64,000 nt of DNA from Taibaiella lutea (GTDB taxonomy: Bacteria; Bacteroidota; Bacteroidia; Chitinophagales; Chitinophagaceae). Of the stretch, positions 7,255-15,477 are shown piece by piece. Position 1 is the stretch's first letter, and each line of letters starts with the position of its first letter. The translations under genes and the position numbers were made by a program. The notes below the pieces were generated by a model. The model searched no databases. It was given only the letters and a program-made list of their open reading frames with translations, and was not told the DNA's origin. Location: NCBI RefSeq assembly GCF_008629695.1, contig NZ_VWSH01000001.1:1081990-1145989 (forward strand), written 5' to 3'.

Positions 7255-8778
7255 TTACATCATTTTAAAACCACCTGTTTCCATTAATTCGGCTTCTACC
7301 AATTGTTTCTGTTGCACGCCCGGCTCTATCGAGGTGTATTTTCCTTTCATGGGGTCAATCCACATTTTGGCCCTGTCTTTCAGCTCAAAATCATCCGTCA
7401 TCAACCGGCCCCTAAGTACCAATATACCCATGTCGGCACCCTCGTACAAGTAATCGCCTTTTCTTGTTATCCGTAAAAAGAATGCTTCATCTTCATTTTC
7501 GATGGCACGCCTGTGCGTATCCATACGGTCATAAACAAATGCTCCGTTGTCGGCCAATCGCCAGATACCTGATTTGGGTGCTTCTGTAACCAGTTTAATG
7601 TCATCTTCGGTGTACTTAATCACCAGTTGGCACCAATCATCAATATTCTCTTTTTTTGCCCATCTTGCATTAATGGCATTCACGTTAATTTTGTAGGGCT
7701 GGTCCATCCATTCCAGTAAGTGGAACATAAACAAAGGCATATCGGCCAATGCAAAAACGGCATGGTTGGTAATAGAGCTGGCTCCCGTAATCCTTGGGTT
7801 CAACTCGCCCAAATAAATTTCATCGTTATCCTGGTCTATTAAAAAATCCAATTCAAAGTAGCCTTTATAGCCCTCTTTAATCAACTGGTCGCCAAACAAT
7901 CGGGTATATTTCCTTGCCTTATCGCGAATAGGTTTTGTAAAAGCATCGGCATATATTTCGTTGCCGCACCAACCGCCTTTATACGGCGTTAATTCTTTAA
8001 AGCCTACCAATTCGGTCATTAAGGGTGCAACAATTGTTCCGTGTTGCGTAACGCAGGCTTCGATAGCTGCGCCTCTGCAATTAATGCGTTTCATTACTTT
8101 CACTTCGGCCTCGCCCTCTATTTCATCAGCATATTTTTTATAGCTTGTTTCATCGTTTATAAAAAAGGTGGTGTGGCCCGAATCGCCGAAAGGCAATTGA
8201 ATTACTAAGTCGTTGCCAAGCGTTTTTGCTTTTTTTGTCAAATCTGCATACGAAGAAATTTTTGTCAGCACATACGGTACGCAAGGCACTCCGGCCTTTT
8301 CGGCAATGCGGTTGGTGTTCACCTTGTTGTCCATAAAGTTTCGCATTTTGGCCGATGGGAAACATACTTCCAGATTGTTCTTTTTGGCTAATGCTTCGGT
8401 GCGTTCATCAAACATCAGGAATAATGCTTTGCCGCCATCGCCCCTGCTTTTAATATAATCTACTACTTCTTTGTGCTCTAAAAGATAATTATTGATGTCT
8501 TCAATGCTGGTAAATTCTTCATGTGCCAACTCTTCCTGCGGCGAAAAAACATTTGGATGGTCGCCGTCAAAACATTCTATATAGCAGATAAATTTAAATT
8601 TCCGCACCCACTCATCGGCGCCCAAAAGATTGAAGTTGGTGGCGCTGATAAAATAAATTGGTTTTTCGTTCCGGTAAAAGAACCTGCGGATTTCGGGCAG
8701 TCCCTGTAAAACTTCTTTTTTCTCGGTTTTTGCAACCGGTTTTGTAATTGTTTTTGTATTGGATTTGTTTGCTATCAT
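7255..8778 (-). CDS. ATP-grasp ligase
   Basis: A 507-residue ATP-grasp enzyme. After a ~40-residue Lys/Thr-rich head, residues 40-140 form a Rossmann-like pre-ATP-grasp domain (IYFISATNFNLLGADEWV). The ATP-grasp core spans ~145-345, with the glycine-rich lid QLPFGDSGHTTF (194-205), the FELDFLID strand with Glu309, and the Mg-binding GELNPRITG (Glu325, Asn327). About 160 further residues follow that I do not recognise. Such enzymes couple ATP hydrolysis to ligation of a carboxylate with an amine via acyl phosphate. It lies between a PLP decarboxylase (156-bp gap) and a C45 acyltransferase (3-bp gap), so the amine product of the decarboxylase is a plausible acceptor (inference). Not a biotin carboxylase: no biotin-domain partners are present. 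Confidence 0.85.
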   Translation of the reverse strand: MIANKSNTKTITKPVAKTEKKEVLQGLPEIRRFFYRNEKPIYFISATNFNLLGADEWVRKFKFICYIECFDGDHPNVFSPQEELAHEEFTSIEDINNYLLEHKEVVDYIKSRGDGGKALFLMFDERTEALAKKNNLEVCFPSAKMRNFMDNKVNTNRIAEKAGVPCVPYVLTKISSYADLTKKAKTLGNDLVIQLPFGDSGHTTFFINDETSYKKYADEIEGEAEVKVMKRINCRGAAIEACVTQHGTIVAPLMTELVGFKELTPYKGGWCGNEIYADAFTKPIRDKARKYTRLFGDQLIKEGYKGYFELDFLIDQDNDEIYLGELNPRITGASSITNHAVFALADMPLFMFHLLEWMDQPYKINVNAINARWAKKENIDDWCQLVIKYTEDDIKLVTEAPKSGIWRLADNGAFVYDRMDTHRRAIENEDEAFFLRITRKGDYLYEGADMGILVLRGRLMTDDFELKDRAKMWIDPMKGKYTSIEPGVQQKQLVEAELMETGGFKMM

Positions 8779-8934
8779 ATTTGTGTTTTGTGAGTAATTA
8801 ATATATTGTAGTATTGTTTTATTGTTGAAAAGGCGCTAAACATCAAGCCCGTGCCCTTTACCCTACACTTTTCTGCTTTGGTAAACATCTATATCTTCCG
8901 ACTTTCCGACCTCGGACTCCAGACTTCTTTTGGC

Positions 8935-11676
8935 CTATCTTCCATTCATAGCACTCGCCCCCATCATAGCGGTTGCGGTTTTCTTTCTGTTAAGGGCATG
9001 TTGGGTAAATATCCTAAGTCCAAGTTCGTCCCTGTATCCATGAATTTCTTTTACATCGAGGTTGATAAAGAATTCGAGGATTTCGTGGCTTAATACCTGC
9101 CCGGGAACGAGTATTGGAAAACCGGGTGGATACGGAATTACAAAGGATGCTGAAACGATTTCCCTGCCGCTTTCCAAAGCTGCTTTACAATCTTCTCTTC
9201 TGATAAATTCGCATTTTGTTTCATCGTAAGATAAAAAGTACGCCTCGCGGATATTGCCGCCCGGAACACCGGGAACGGCCTGAAACGAGCTGTGGAAGTG
9301 GCTGAAATCGGGTAACGGGGGGAAATCTTCCGTTAATGATTTGATGTTTTTTTCAACAATTTTCAGCTCCACCCCGCTCATGGCCTCTCTTTGCTTTTCT
9401 AACTGGTCGGTTATCTTCAACAATACGCTAATAAGATAAGCTACAGAACTTCTGGTGGTGCCTATATTGGTCATAAACAATACCGAGTTTCTGGATGTTT
9501 TATTGATTTGAATACCGAATTGGTCCATCAGGAACTTGTTCTTAAAAGTATCGCCATCCACCCCGGTGCGCCCGATGTACAGGTTAATCTTTGTAGGGTC
9601 TAACACAAACTCGTCGTTTGCCCATGCTTCTTCCATACGCGTCCAGCCATCTTTAGGATTGAAATATTCTATAATGCCCGATTTCCGGTATTCTTCGGGA
9701 ATGTTGTTTTCTACGGTAAGCACATCAAAAAACTTTTTCAGCCGCGGATGGGTCACTATCTTTGAACGCAGCACCATGGCCATTTCAATGCTTTTCTCTA
9801 CCATTTCATACCCCTCAAACATCACTTGTCTCCGTCCTGCATCCAACGATGCCAGAATTTGGTACGATGGCGATGTGGAGGTGTGGGTTTTGTAGGCTTC
9901 GTGAAAGGAATCTTCTACTTTGCGCTTAAAGAGCTCATCATAAATATGTATCATGGAGCCCTGCCGCAGGGAGCTTAATGTTTTGTGTGTGGATTGGGTA
10001 GCGTAAACCCTTATTTTTACTAAATCGGGGTCGGGCATCGGTACCGGGTTTTCAGATTTTTTATTTGCCTCAAATTCTTCCCGATATGCTTGGCTCCTGT
10101 ATTTTTGTTGCAGCATCCTGGCCGAGAACATTGCGGTGCGTTGTTTGTAAATGGGCGTAAAACCGGCAAAGGCAAACCATGCTTCGTCCCAAAGAAAAAT
10201 CATGTCGGGCTTTATTGCCAGCACCTCGTGCATTACTTTCTGAACGTTGTAAACAATTCCATCGAATGTACAATTGGTAAGCAAAAGCATTTTTACATTA
10301 TCCAATCGTCTGGCACTCTTCAATTTCAGCAATCGGTGCTTTATCTCCTCCAATGGAACCGCCCCGTACATGCTGTATTTTTCTACCGGGTAAGAATCCA
10401 GATAAACGGGCAGAGCGCCTGAAAGTACCATGCCATAATGGTGCGATTTATGGCAATCGCGGTCAATCAAAACCACATCGTCGGGACGTACCAATGCCTG
10501 GAGCACAATTTTATTGGCTGTTGATGTACCGTTGGTTACAAAAAAAGTACTCATTGAGCCATATGCTTTTGAAGCAAGCTCTTGTGCTTTTTTTAATGGC
10601 CCGGTGGGCTGCAACAGGGAATCTAACCCACCTGTAGTGGCCGATGTTTCTGCCAGAAAAATATTCTTGCCATAGAAATTGCCGAAATCTTCGAGCCATG
10701 ATGACCTGAAGATTGAGTTTCCCCTCGAAATGGGCATGGCATGGAAAACGCCTGTAGGTTTTTTACTGTAATCTACCAAAGCCGAAAAGAAAGGGGTTTT
10801 GTACCGTTCTTTTATGGCATGCAATACACTCAAATGAATTTCCTGTAAATCTTCGGTACGATAAAATACACGATTGAAACAATTTAAAGTGCTGTCGCTT
10901 AGCTGCGATACCGAAATATCGGAGATGTAAAACAAGTCGATTTCAGGGCGCAATAATTTAATGATTTTCCCCAGGTTCAGCCCCAGGTCAAGGTTATCTG
11001 CTTCGCCTAACTTTATACTGTCCAGGCCTACAATAAACGACTGTATGGAAGTTAAATCAAGCGGTGATTTTTTATGGATGCCGGAGCGGATGATGGCTGT
11101 TTGAATGTTTGGATTAAACAACAGGGCGATGAGTGCATCTTCTAAATTGGAAAGGAAAATTACATCGTATGTAAACTGTTCATTATCGTTTTTCAGTTGC
11201 TCAAATTTCTCCCGCACTTTTGCCCGTTCATCATCGCCGAGGTCATCTACAACGATAACCTCAAAGTAGTTTTGCTTTTTGGGCCTGTGCAGTTTACCGT
11301 CGCCCAGCATTTTTTTTCTTTTCTCGTCAATTTCTGTAGCGCCCCTGTTTGTGCGGTAACTTTCGCTGATGAGTGAGCGGACTACTTCTGAAATGGAATT
11401 TGTAAAGGCTGCATATTGGCCTTTTTTATACATTTCTTCTAATGATTGAATGTATTTTACACCGGGATAGGCAAAATAATGCTCAATGGTTTTTAAGGCG
11501 GTAAAAGAACTTGATATGCGCCCCGAAAATGCGGCCGATGCTGATAGCTCAAAATTATTCTTGGAAAAATGATTGGCCATCAATTTCAGGTTATTCCATG
11601 AATCGCTGCGATATTGTGCGATATTAAAATAGTCTTTGGCTTTAAATTTTTTGTTATAGGTTACGTCTTCTATCAT
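8935..11676 (-). CDS. Orn/Lys/Arg-type PLP decarboxylase
   Basis: A 913-residue fold-type I PLP enzyme of the ornithine/lysine/arginine decarboxylase group, longer than the usual ~710-760. Residues ~137-300 form the receiver-like wing domain (FEVIVVDDLGDDE). The catalytic core has FVTNGTSTANK (379-389), His412-His413 for cofactor stacking, DEAW with Asp497 and the Schiff-base lysine Lys565 in STHKTLSSLRQG. About 135 extra N-terminal residues precede the wing domain and are of unknown role. It should decarboxylate a basic amino acid to a polyamine-type amine; ornithine, lysine and arginine cannot be told apart here. It starts 3 bp after the VOC gene and precedes the ATP-grasp and C45 genes on the same strand. 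Confidence 0.88.
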   Translation of the reverse strand: MIEDVTYNKKFKAKDYFNIAQYRSDSWNNLKLMANHFSKNNFELSASAAFSGRISSSFTALKTIEHYFAYPGVKYIQSLEEMYKKGQYAAFTNSISEVVRSLISESYRTNRGATEIDEKRKKMLGDGKLHRPKKQNYFEVIVVDDLGDDERAKVREKFEQLKNDNEQFTYDVIFLSNLEDALIALLFNPNIQTAIIRSGIHKKSPLDLTSIQSFIVGLDSIKLGEADNLDLGLNLGKIIKLLRPEIDLFYISDISVSQLSDSTLNCFNRVFYRTEDLQEIHLSVLHAIKERYKTPFFSALVDYSKKPTGVFHAMPISRGNSIFRSSWLEDFGNFYGKNIFLAETSATTGGLDSLLQPTGPLKKAQELASKAYGSMSTFFVTNGTSTANKIVLQALVRPDDVVLIDRDCHKSHHYGMVLSGALPVYLDSYPVEKYSMYGAVPLEEIKHRLLKLKSARRLDNVKMLLLTNCTFDGIVYNVQKVMHEVLAIKPDMIFLWDEAWFAFAGFTPIYKQRTAMFSARMLQQKYRSQAYREEFEANKKSENPVPMPDPDLVKIRVYATQSTHKTLSSLRQGSMIHIYDELFKRKVEDSFHEAYKTHTSTSPSYQILASLDAGRRQVMFEGYEMVEKSIEMAMVLRSKIVTHPRLKKFFDVLTVENNIPEEYRKSGIIEYFNPKDGWTRMEEAWANDEFVLDPTKINLYIGRTGVDGDTFKNKFLMDQFGIQINKTSRNSVLFMTNIGTTRSSVAYLISVLLKITDQLEKQREAMSGVELKIVEKNIKSLTEDFPPLPDFSHFHSSFQAVPGVPGGNIREAYFLSYDETKCEFIRREDCKAALESGREIVSASFVIPYPPGFPILVPGQVLSHEILEFFINLDVKEIHGYRDELGLRIFTQHALNRKKTATAMMGASAMNGR

Positions 11677-11679
11677 TAA

Positions 11680-12099
11680 TTAGTTTTTAGAATGAAGTGC
11701 CATTTTATTTCCCTCGCTGTCTATAAAGAGGGCGAAGTAACCGGCAGTTTCATTGATTATTTGTTTGGGCATTAGAATTCTTCCTCCTGCGGCCTCAATT
11801 CTGTTTAACACAAGGTCTAAATCGTCGCCGCCGTTCAAGTAAATCAGCAGCCCCTTGTCGCTTGGAATAGCACCCTCTCCGAAAATGATGGCGCCGCTTA
11901 TTTCGTGGTGGCCGGGAAAAAAGGCCATGGAATAGCCATTCATGAAATTGGTTTCCATATTTATCTGATAGATGTAATTGTAAAAGCCTACTGCTCTTTC
12001 AAAGTTCAGTGCCGGTATTTCAAACCAACTGATAAAGCTTCCGTTTATTTGTACTTCTTGTACTTCGTTTACCGGTGGACGCTTTGGTGGTGATTTCAT
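11680..12099 (-). CDS. VOC-superfamily (glyoxalase/dioxygenase fold) protein
   Basis: A 139-residue single VOC domain: FISWFEIPALNFERAVGFYNYI opening, FFPGHHEISGAI strand, DLDLVLNRIEAAGGRILMP and the closing YFALFIDSEGNKMALHS. This is the layout of glyoxalase/bleomycin-resistance-like proteins, which bind a metal and small ligands. It is the first gene of the VOC-decarboxylase-ATP-grasp-C45 transcript, with a 3-bp gap to the decarboxylase. Specific activity unknown. A 333-bp gap with several dyads lies upstream. Confidence 0.82.
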   Translation of the reverse strand: MKSPPKRPPVNEVQEVQINGSFISWFEIPALNFERAVGFYNYIYQINMETNFMNGYSMAFFPGHHEISGAIIFGEGAIPSDKGLLIYLNGGDDLDLVLNRIEAAGGRILMPKQIINETAGYFALFIDSEGNKMALHSKN

Positions 12100-12432
12100 A
12101 TGTTAATTTTTATTTTTTTTATAATCATAAAGCATTGAAATGTCAATTTCAAATTATTTTAAACACAAATAGATTATTTAACACGCTGTAACGTGTATTT
12201 TAATGTAATAGCTAAAACGCTGAATTGAATTATTTCAATGATTGCATATTAATTAATGCAATTTTGGGTAGGAATCTTTCGGAAGATACGATTTTTTTTC
12301 GTAAAAATCGCATAAATTATCAAAAAGGATGGTTTTGTAGCCTAATTCATAGCTAAAAAAGATAAGGTGCTTATCTTTTTAAAGTAAGCACCTAATGAAA
12401 ATCTAAAGAGTTATGGAGTATGTACCTTTTTA
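12100..12432 (-). promoter_or_regulatory. Control region upstream of the VOC-decarboxylase operon
   Basis: A 333-bp AT-rich gap with no ORF but many short dyads: TTGAAAT/ATTTCAA (12135-12152), ATTGAA/TTCAAT (12224-12239), ATTGCAT/ATGCAAT (12241-12262) and CGATTTTT/AAAAATCG (12289-12310). A TATCTTCC element resembling -7 boxes lies at 12281-12288 on the minus strand, without a convincing -33 box. The dyads are candidate operators, though AT-richness makes chance dyads common. Confidence 0.4.
12356..12392 (-). terminator. Terminator with an overlapping alternative hairpin after the nitrilase gene
   Basis: On the minus strand AAAAAGATAA and TTATCTTTTT (12371-12380 and 12356-12365) form a stem ending in a T-run, ~50 bp after the nitrilase stop. 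An 8-bp stem GGTGCTTA/TAAGCACC (12385-12392 with 12366-12373) overlaps it, so both cannot form together. This is the geometry of an attenuator; it could also be coincidence. Confidence 0.55.
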
Positions 12433-13332
12433 TTAAATGTTACTGACGGGATACTGGTCGGTAAGTGCCTTTTCTATTTCTTTCATTCTCGTTGGTTTCG
12501 CCAAAGGCCCCAGTTTGTCCAGTTCCGGATAAATCGCTCCCTTTTCATAAATATCGAAAGCTACTTGCCTGTCCCTGAAACTTTTAAGCGGCTGCCCCAA
12601 TCGTAACAAACCATCTTCACGGCTTTTTTTCACCCTTTCCAAATCAATTTCTATCGGAATTAATTCCGGTCCGGTGCTTGCTTTATACAAAACCCTGCCA
12701 TCCGGCCCGCAAACAATAGAACGGCCTGTTCCGCCCTCGGCCAATCCGTTAATATCAAAAACGTAGCACTGATTGGTAGCTGCAGTTGCCTGAACCAATG
12801 CCAGTTCGATATCTCTATCAATTGTGCCGGTTAATGTAGGGTGAATAATAACCTCTACGCCATTAACGGCCATAGTTCGGGAGGTTTCAGGAAACCACAT
12901 GTCGTAGCAAATGGAAATGCCAAACTTGCCTATTTCCGGAACATCCCACATTAAAAATTGGTTTCCTCCTGTAACCCCTACCTCATACGGATAGAAAGGG
13001 AACATCTTTTCGTATCTCCCAACAATTTCCCCCAAGGGATTAATCACTATCGCCGTATTAAATATTTGTCCGTCCCGCTTGTAAAACATACTTCCGGGAA
13101 CAAGCCAAATGCCGTACCGCTTTGCTATTTCCTGAAATTCCGCTTCATCGTTATTGGGAAAATCCTGAGCATAATATGTCAAAGGACCATATGCGCTAAG
13201 CTCGCTAAATACTACCATTTGTACCCATGGATAAACAGAGCACATTACGTCGATTTTGTGTTTCATTAACGGAATGTTTCTCTGGTTAGCCGATACATGC
13301 ATTTGGATGCCTCCTATTGAAAATGGTTTCAT
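12433..13332 (-). CDS. Carbon-nitrogen hydrolase (nitrilase superfamily amidase)
   Basis: A 299-residue nitrilase-superfamily enzyme with the full catalytic set: Glu44 (FSELSAYG), Lys109 (GRYEKMFPF) and Cys142 (ISICYDMWFPE). Members of this size hydrolyse amides or N-carbamoyl amines, e.g. aliphatic amidase, N-carbamoylputrescine amidase and 5-aminovaleramidase. It starts 36 bp after a GabT-like aminotransferase and is followed by a terminator. The pair resembles the amidase-plus-transaminase steps of lysine (aminovaleramide) or polyamine breakdown, but no amine oxidase or monooxygenase is nearby, so the pathway is only inferred. Confidence 0.85.
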   Translation of the reverse strand: MKPFSIGGIQMHVSANQRNIPLMKHKIDVMCSVYPWVQMVVFSELSAYGPLTYYAQDFPNNDEAEFQEIAKRYGIWLVPGSMFYKRDGQIFNTAIVINPLGEIVGRYEKMFPFYPYEVGVTGGNQFLMWDVPEIGKFGISICYDMWFPETSRTMAVNGVEVIIHPTLTGTIDRDIELALVQATAATNQCYVFDINGLAEGGTGRSIVCGPDGRVLYKASTGPELIPIEIDLERVKKSREDGLLRLGQPLKSFRDRQVAFDIYEKGAIYPELDKLGPLAKPTRMKEIEKALTDQYPVSNI

Positions 13333-13368
13333 TCTTTTTGTTTAAATTTTAATTTTGTTTGAATCTGC

Positions 13369-14673
13369 CTACGCAGATAATTTCTCTAATTCGCCGGCAA
13401 TAATATCCAAGCCTTTATTTAACAGCTCTTCAGAAATCACTAAAGGCACCAATATCCTGAGAACATTTTTATGAACGCCTGCAGCAATAACAATAAGTCC
13501 ACGTTCGGCGCAAGCTTTAATCAATTTGTTGCATAAGTCATAATCCGGTTGTTGAGGGTCGCTGTTTTTTACAAATTCCATAGCAATCATGGCACCCAAT
13601 CCCCTTACTTCTCCAATTGCTGCGTGTTTGGCTTTTAATATTTCGAACCGGTTTCGGACAATCTCGCCTACTTTTTTCGCCTTGTCATTCAGGTTAATGT
13701 CTTCCATATACTTAATGGTAGCCAACGATGCAGCACAGGCCAATGGATTGCCGATATAAGTTCCGCCAATAGTTCCGGCCCCTGCCGAATCCATTATTTC
13801 CTGTTTGCCTACTACCGCTCCGATGGGCAATCCGGAGCCCATAGATTTGGCCCATGTAGAAATATCGGGCTGAACATCAAAGTGTGCAGATGCACCCCAT
13901 GCGGCAGTTCTTCCGAAGCCTGTTTGCACTTCATCAAATATCAATACTATGCCGTATTTGTCACAAACCTCACGCAGTCCTTTTATATAGCTTTTAGGCG
14001 CTACGGTAAAGCCGCCCTCGCCTTGCACCAATTCAATGATTATTGCCGCAACATCCTGATGCCGGACATGTGTTTCAAAGTATTCCTCCAGCTTGTTTAA
14101 TTCGTTTATAACAAAAGCTTCTTGTGTTTTGCCTGCCCCGTTTTTGTAAAAATCCGGATAATCGACCCGATATACTTCAGGTGCAAAAGGGCCGCAACCA
14201 GCGCCATACGATGTTCTGGAAGTCAATGTCATGGCCATTAAAGTGCGGCCATGAAAAGCGCCGGAATAGCAGATTACGGCATTTCGTCCGGTAGCCTGCT
14301 TGGCAATTTTAATGGCATTTTCTACTGCTTCCGCACCCGTATTTACCAACATGGTTTTGGCTTTTCCGCCATGAGGAAAAAGACTGTTCAGCTTTTCGCA
14401 CAAAGCAATGTAGGGTTCATAAGTCACAACATTAAAGCTGGTATGGATATATTTTTGCGCCTGGTCTATAATGGCATCAATTACAGGTTGCGGGCAATGG
14501 CCAGCATTAATTACGCCAATTCCGCCCGTAAAATCGATGAGTTCATTCCCATCCACATCAATTATTGTTGCATCTTTTGCCAATTGCACCGTCGCAGTAT
14601 TAAAAACCCCGACCCCATTAGCTACAGCATCTTTTCTGCGAGCCAAAAGCGCTTCGCTTTTTGATTTATTCAT
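13369..14673 (-). CDS. Class III omega-aminotransferase (GABA aminotransferase-like)
   Basis: A class III PLP aminotransferase of about 434 residues. Visible motifs (numbered from an ATG 13 codons further upstream, at 14712) are NTGAEAVENAIK (124-135), CYSGAFHGRT, IFDEVQTGFGR with Asp260, and Lys289 in STWAKSMGSGLP, the PLP-binding lysine. I prefer the start at 14673 (MNKSKSEALLARR) because homologues such as E. coli GabT begin just before the ARR..A segment. It should move an omega-amino group (GABA, 5-aminovalerate or similar) to 2-oxoglutarate, yielding a semialdehyde that an aldehyde dehydrogenase such as the one at 2440-3870 could oxidise (inference). First gene of a two-gene operon with the nitrilase. 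Confidence 0.88.
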   Translation of the reverse strand: MNKSKSEALLARRKDAVANGVGVFNTATVQLAKDATIIDVDGNELIDFTGGIGVINAGHCPQPVIDAIIDQAQKYIHTSFNVVTYEPYIALCEKLNSLFPHGGKAKTMLVNTGAEAVENAIKIAKQATGRNAVICYSGAFHGRTLMAMTLTSRTSYGAGCGPFAPEVYRVDYPDFYKNGAGKTQEAFVINELNKLEEYFETHVRHQDVAAIIIELVQGEGGFTVAPKSYIKGLREVCDKYGIVLIFDEVQTGFGRTAAWGASAHFDVQPDISTWAKSMGSGLPIGAVVGKQEIMDSAGAGTIGGTYIGNPLACAASLATIKYMEDINLNDKAKKVGEIVRNRFEILKAKHAAIGEVRGLGAMIAMEFVKNSDPQQPDYDLCNKLIKACAERGLIVIAAGVHKNVLRILVPLVISEELLNKGLDIIAGELEKLSA

Positions 14674-14912
14674 AATGTGAAAATAATTAGCAATATTAAA
14701 CTTAGGTGACATTTACAGCCCTTTTCCTGAATGTTTTAAGTCCATTTCCGATAAGCGAAAAATTCTCTTTATGGAAAAAAGAATTCAAACATTAGTTTAG
14801 AAGATTCATAATAAACCTGCAGTATTGAAAGCTTAATATGGAAGGTGATTAGTTTTCAACCGGAATTATATTACGGATGAAAGTTACAGGAGGCAGCTTG
14901 AGTTAACTAAAG

Positions 14913-14930
14913 CTTTCACGTTTGTGAAAG
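14913..14930 (-). promoter_or_regulatory. Inverted repeat, candidate operator
   Basis: CTTTCAC and GTGAAAG separated by GTTT, a 7-bp perfect dyad. It lies ~50 bp downstream of the predicted -7 element and ~240 bp before the aminotransferase start codon, so it would be in the mRNA leader. Confidence 0.35.
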
Positions 14931-14979
14931 TCCGTCAATAAATCGGGATATTAAATTAACCTTCTTATTGGGCGCAAAA

Positions 14980-15009
14980 CGAAGATAAGCATATTTAGCT
15001 GAAAAACAA
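14980..15009 (-). promoter_or_regulatory. Candidate promoter of the aminotransferase-nitrilase operon
   Basis: On the minus strand TTG (15007-15009), 19 bp, then TATCTTCG (14980-14987). The same spacing and a TAnnTTCG -7 box are seen at the promoter of tRNA-Gln copy 2. It implies a leader of roughly 300 nt. Confidence 0.4.
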
Positions 15010-15281
15010 TAAGGTATAAGAGCAGATTTAACAATATTTGGCTTTCATCAAAGTTATACTATGCTTTAATATCAATAATTCCATTTGCTTAAGAGTCAGA
15101 AAAGGAATTAATTTAATTGTAGAAATAGTTTGCTGTATTTAAAGATGCAAGCTACAATCTGAGACAAGATTTTGAAAAATAAGCGAGGTATTCTTCGTTT
15201 ATTTTGGGCCTCTATATATAATTATTTGAGGGAAAGGTTGAATCGGGATTACCTTATTGAGTTAAAAAATGTACCATCAAA

Positions 15282-15327
15282 ACAAAAAAGAAAAAGTCCG
15301 TCTTAAGACGGACTTTTTCTTTTTTGT
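15282..15327 (-). terminator. 46-bp palindromic terminator of tRNA-Gln copy 2
   Basis: A perfect dyad centred at 15304/15305, with core GTCCGTCTTAAGACGGAC flanked by A-rich and T-rich arms. On the minus strand it begins at the discriminator base of the tRNA and ends in a T-run, so it is an ideal intrinsic terminator. Being symmetric, it would also work on the plus strand. Confidence 0.85.
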
Positions 15328-15397
15328 AGTTCCACCAGGATTCGAACCTAGACAAACAGAACCAAAAACTGTTGTGCTACCATTACACCATGGAACT
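15327..15397 (-). tRNA. tRNA-Gln (anticodon TTG), copy 2
   Basis: Identical in all 71 positions to the tRNA at 2164-2234: acceptor stem AGTTCCA/TGGAACT, anticodon loop TTTTGGT with anticodon TTG, T-arm GTTCGAATC, no encoded CCA. Promoter elements lie upstream at 15418-15450 and a strong palindromic terminator directly abuts the 3' end. Confidence 0.95.
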
Positions 15398-15417
15398 TCC
15401 TTTTCCCTTTGGGGTGG

Positions 15418-15450
15418 CGAAGGTAGGAAACCTTTTCTTTTCAGCAAAAA
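15418..15450 (-). promoter_or_regulatory. Promoter of tRNA-Gln copy 2
   Basis: On the minus strand TTTTTG (15445-15450), a 19-bp spacer, then TACCTTCG (15418-15425). The -7 box differs from copy 1 (TACATTTG), while a CCCC-containing stretch between -7 and the tRNA (CCCCAAA) is shared. Confidence 0.6.
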
Positions 15451-15477
15451 TATTTAGCCAAAAAAATCAGATTTATT

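Larger units (their letters stand above)
14713..15281. other. 569-bp intergenic region upstream of the aminotransferase
   Basis: No convincing ORF on either strand. It holds a hairpin near 14761-14785 (AATTCTCTTT/AAAAAAGAATT), a CTTTCAC/GTGAAAG dyad at 14913-14930 and a minus-strand promoter at 14980-15009. The part from ~15010 to 15281 shows nothing recognisable. It may hold decayed sequence next to the tRNA. Confidence 0.5.

Noticed and set aside
7255-8778. Biotin carboxylase
   Set aside because: The ATP-grasp fold is shared, but there are no biotin carboxyl carrier or carboxyltransferase genes beside it and the N-terminal domain differs.
13369-13908. Complete lysine-to-glutarate (Dav) pathway
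   Set aside because: An amidase, transaminase and aldehyde dehydrogenase are present but the first enzyme, a lysine monooxygenase, is missing, so only single steps can be supported.
2440-14712. Integrase or transposase within the tRNA-bracketed block
   Set aside because: All reading frames in the block are assigned to other families; none resembles a recombinase.
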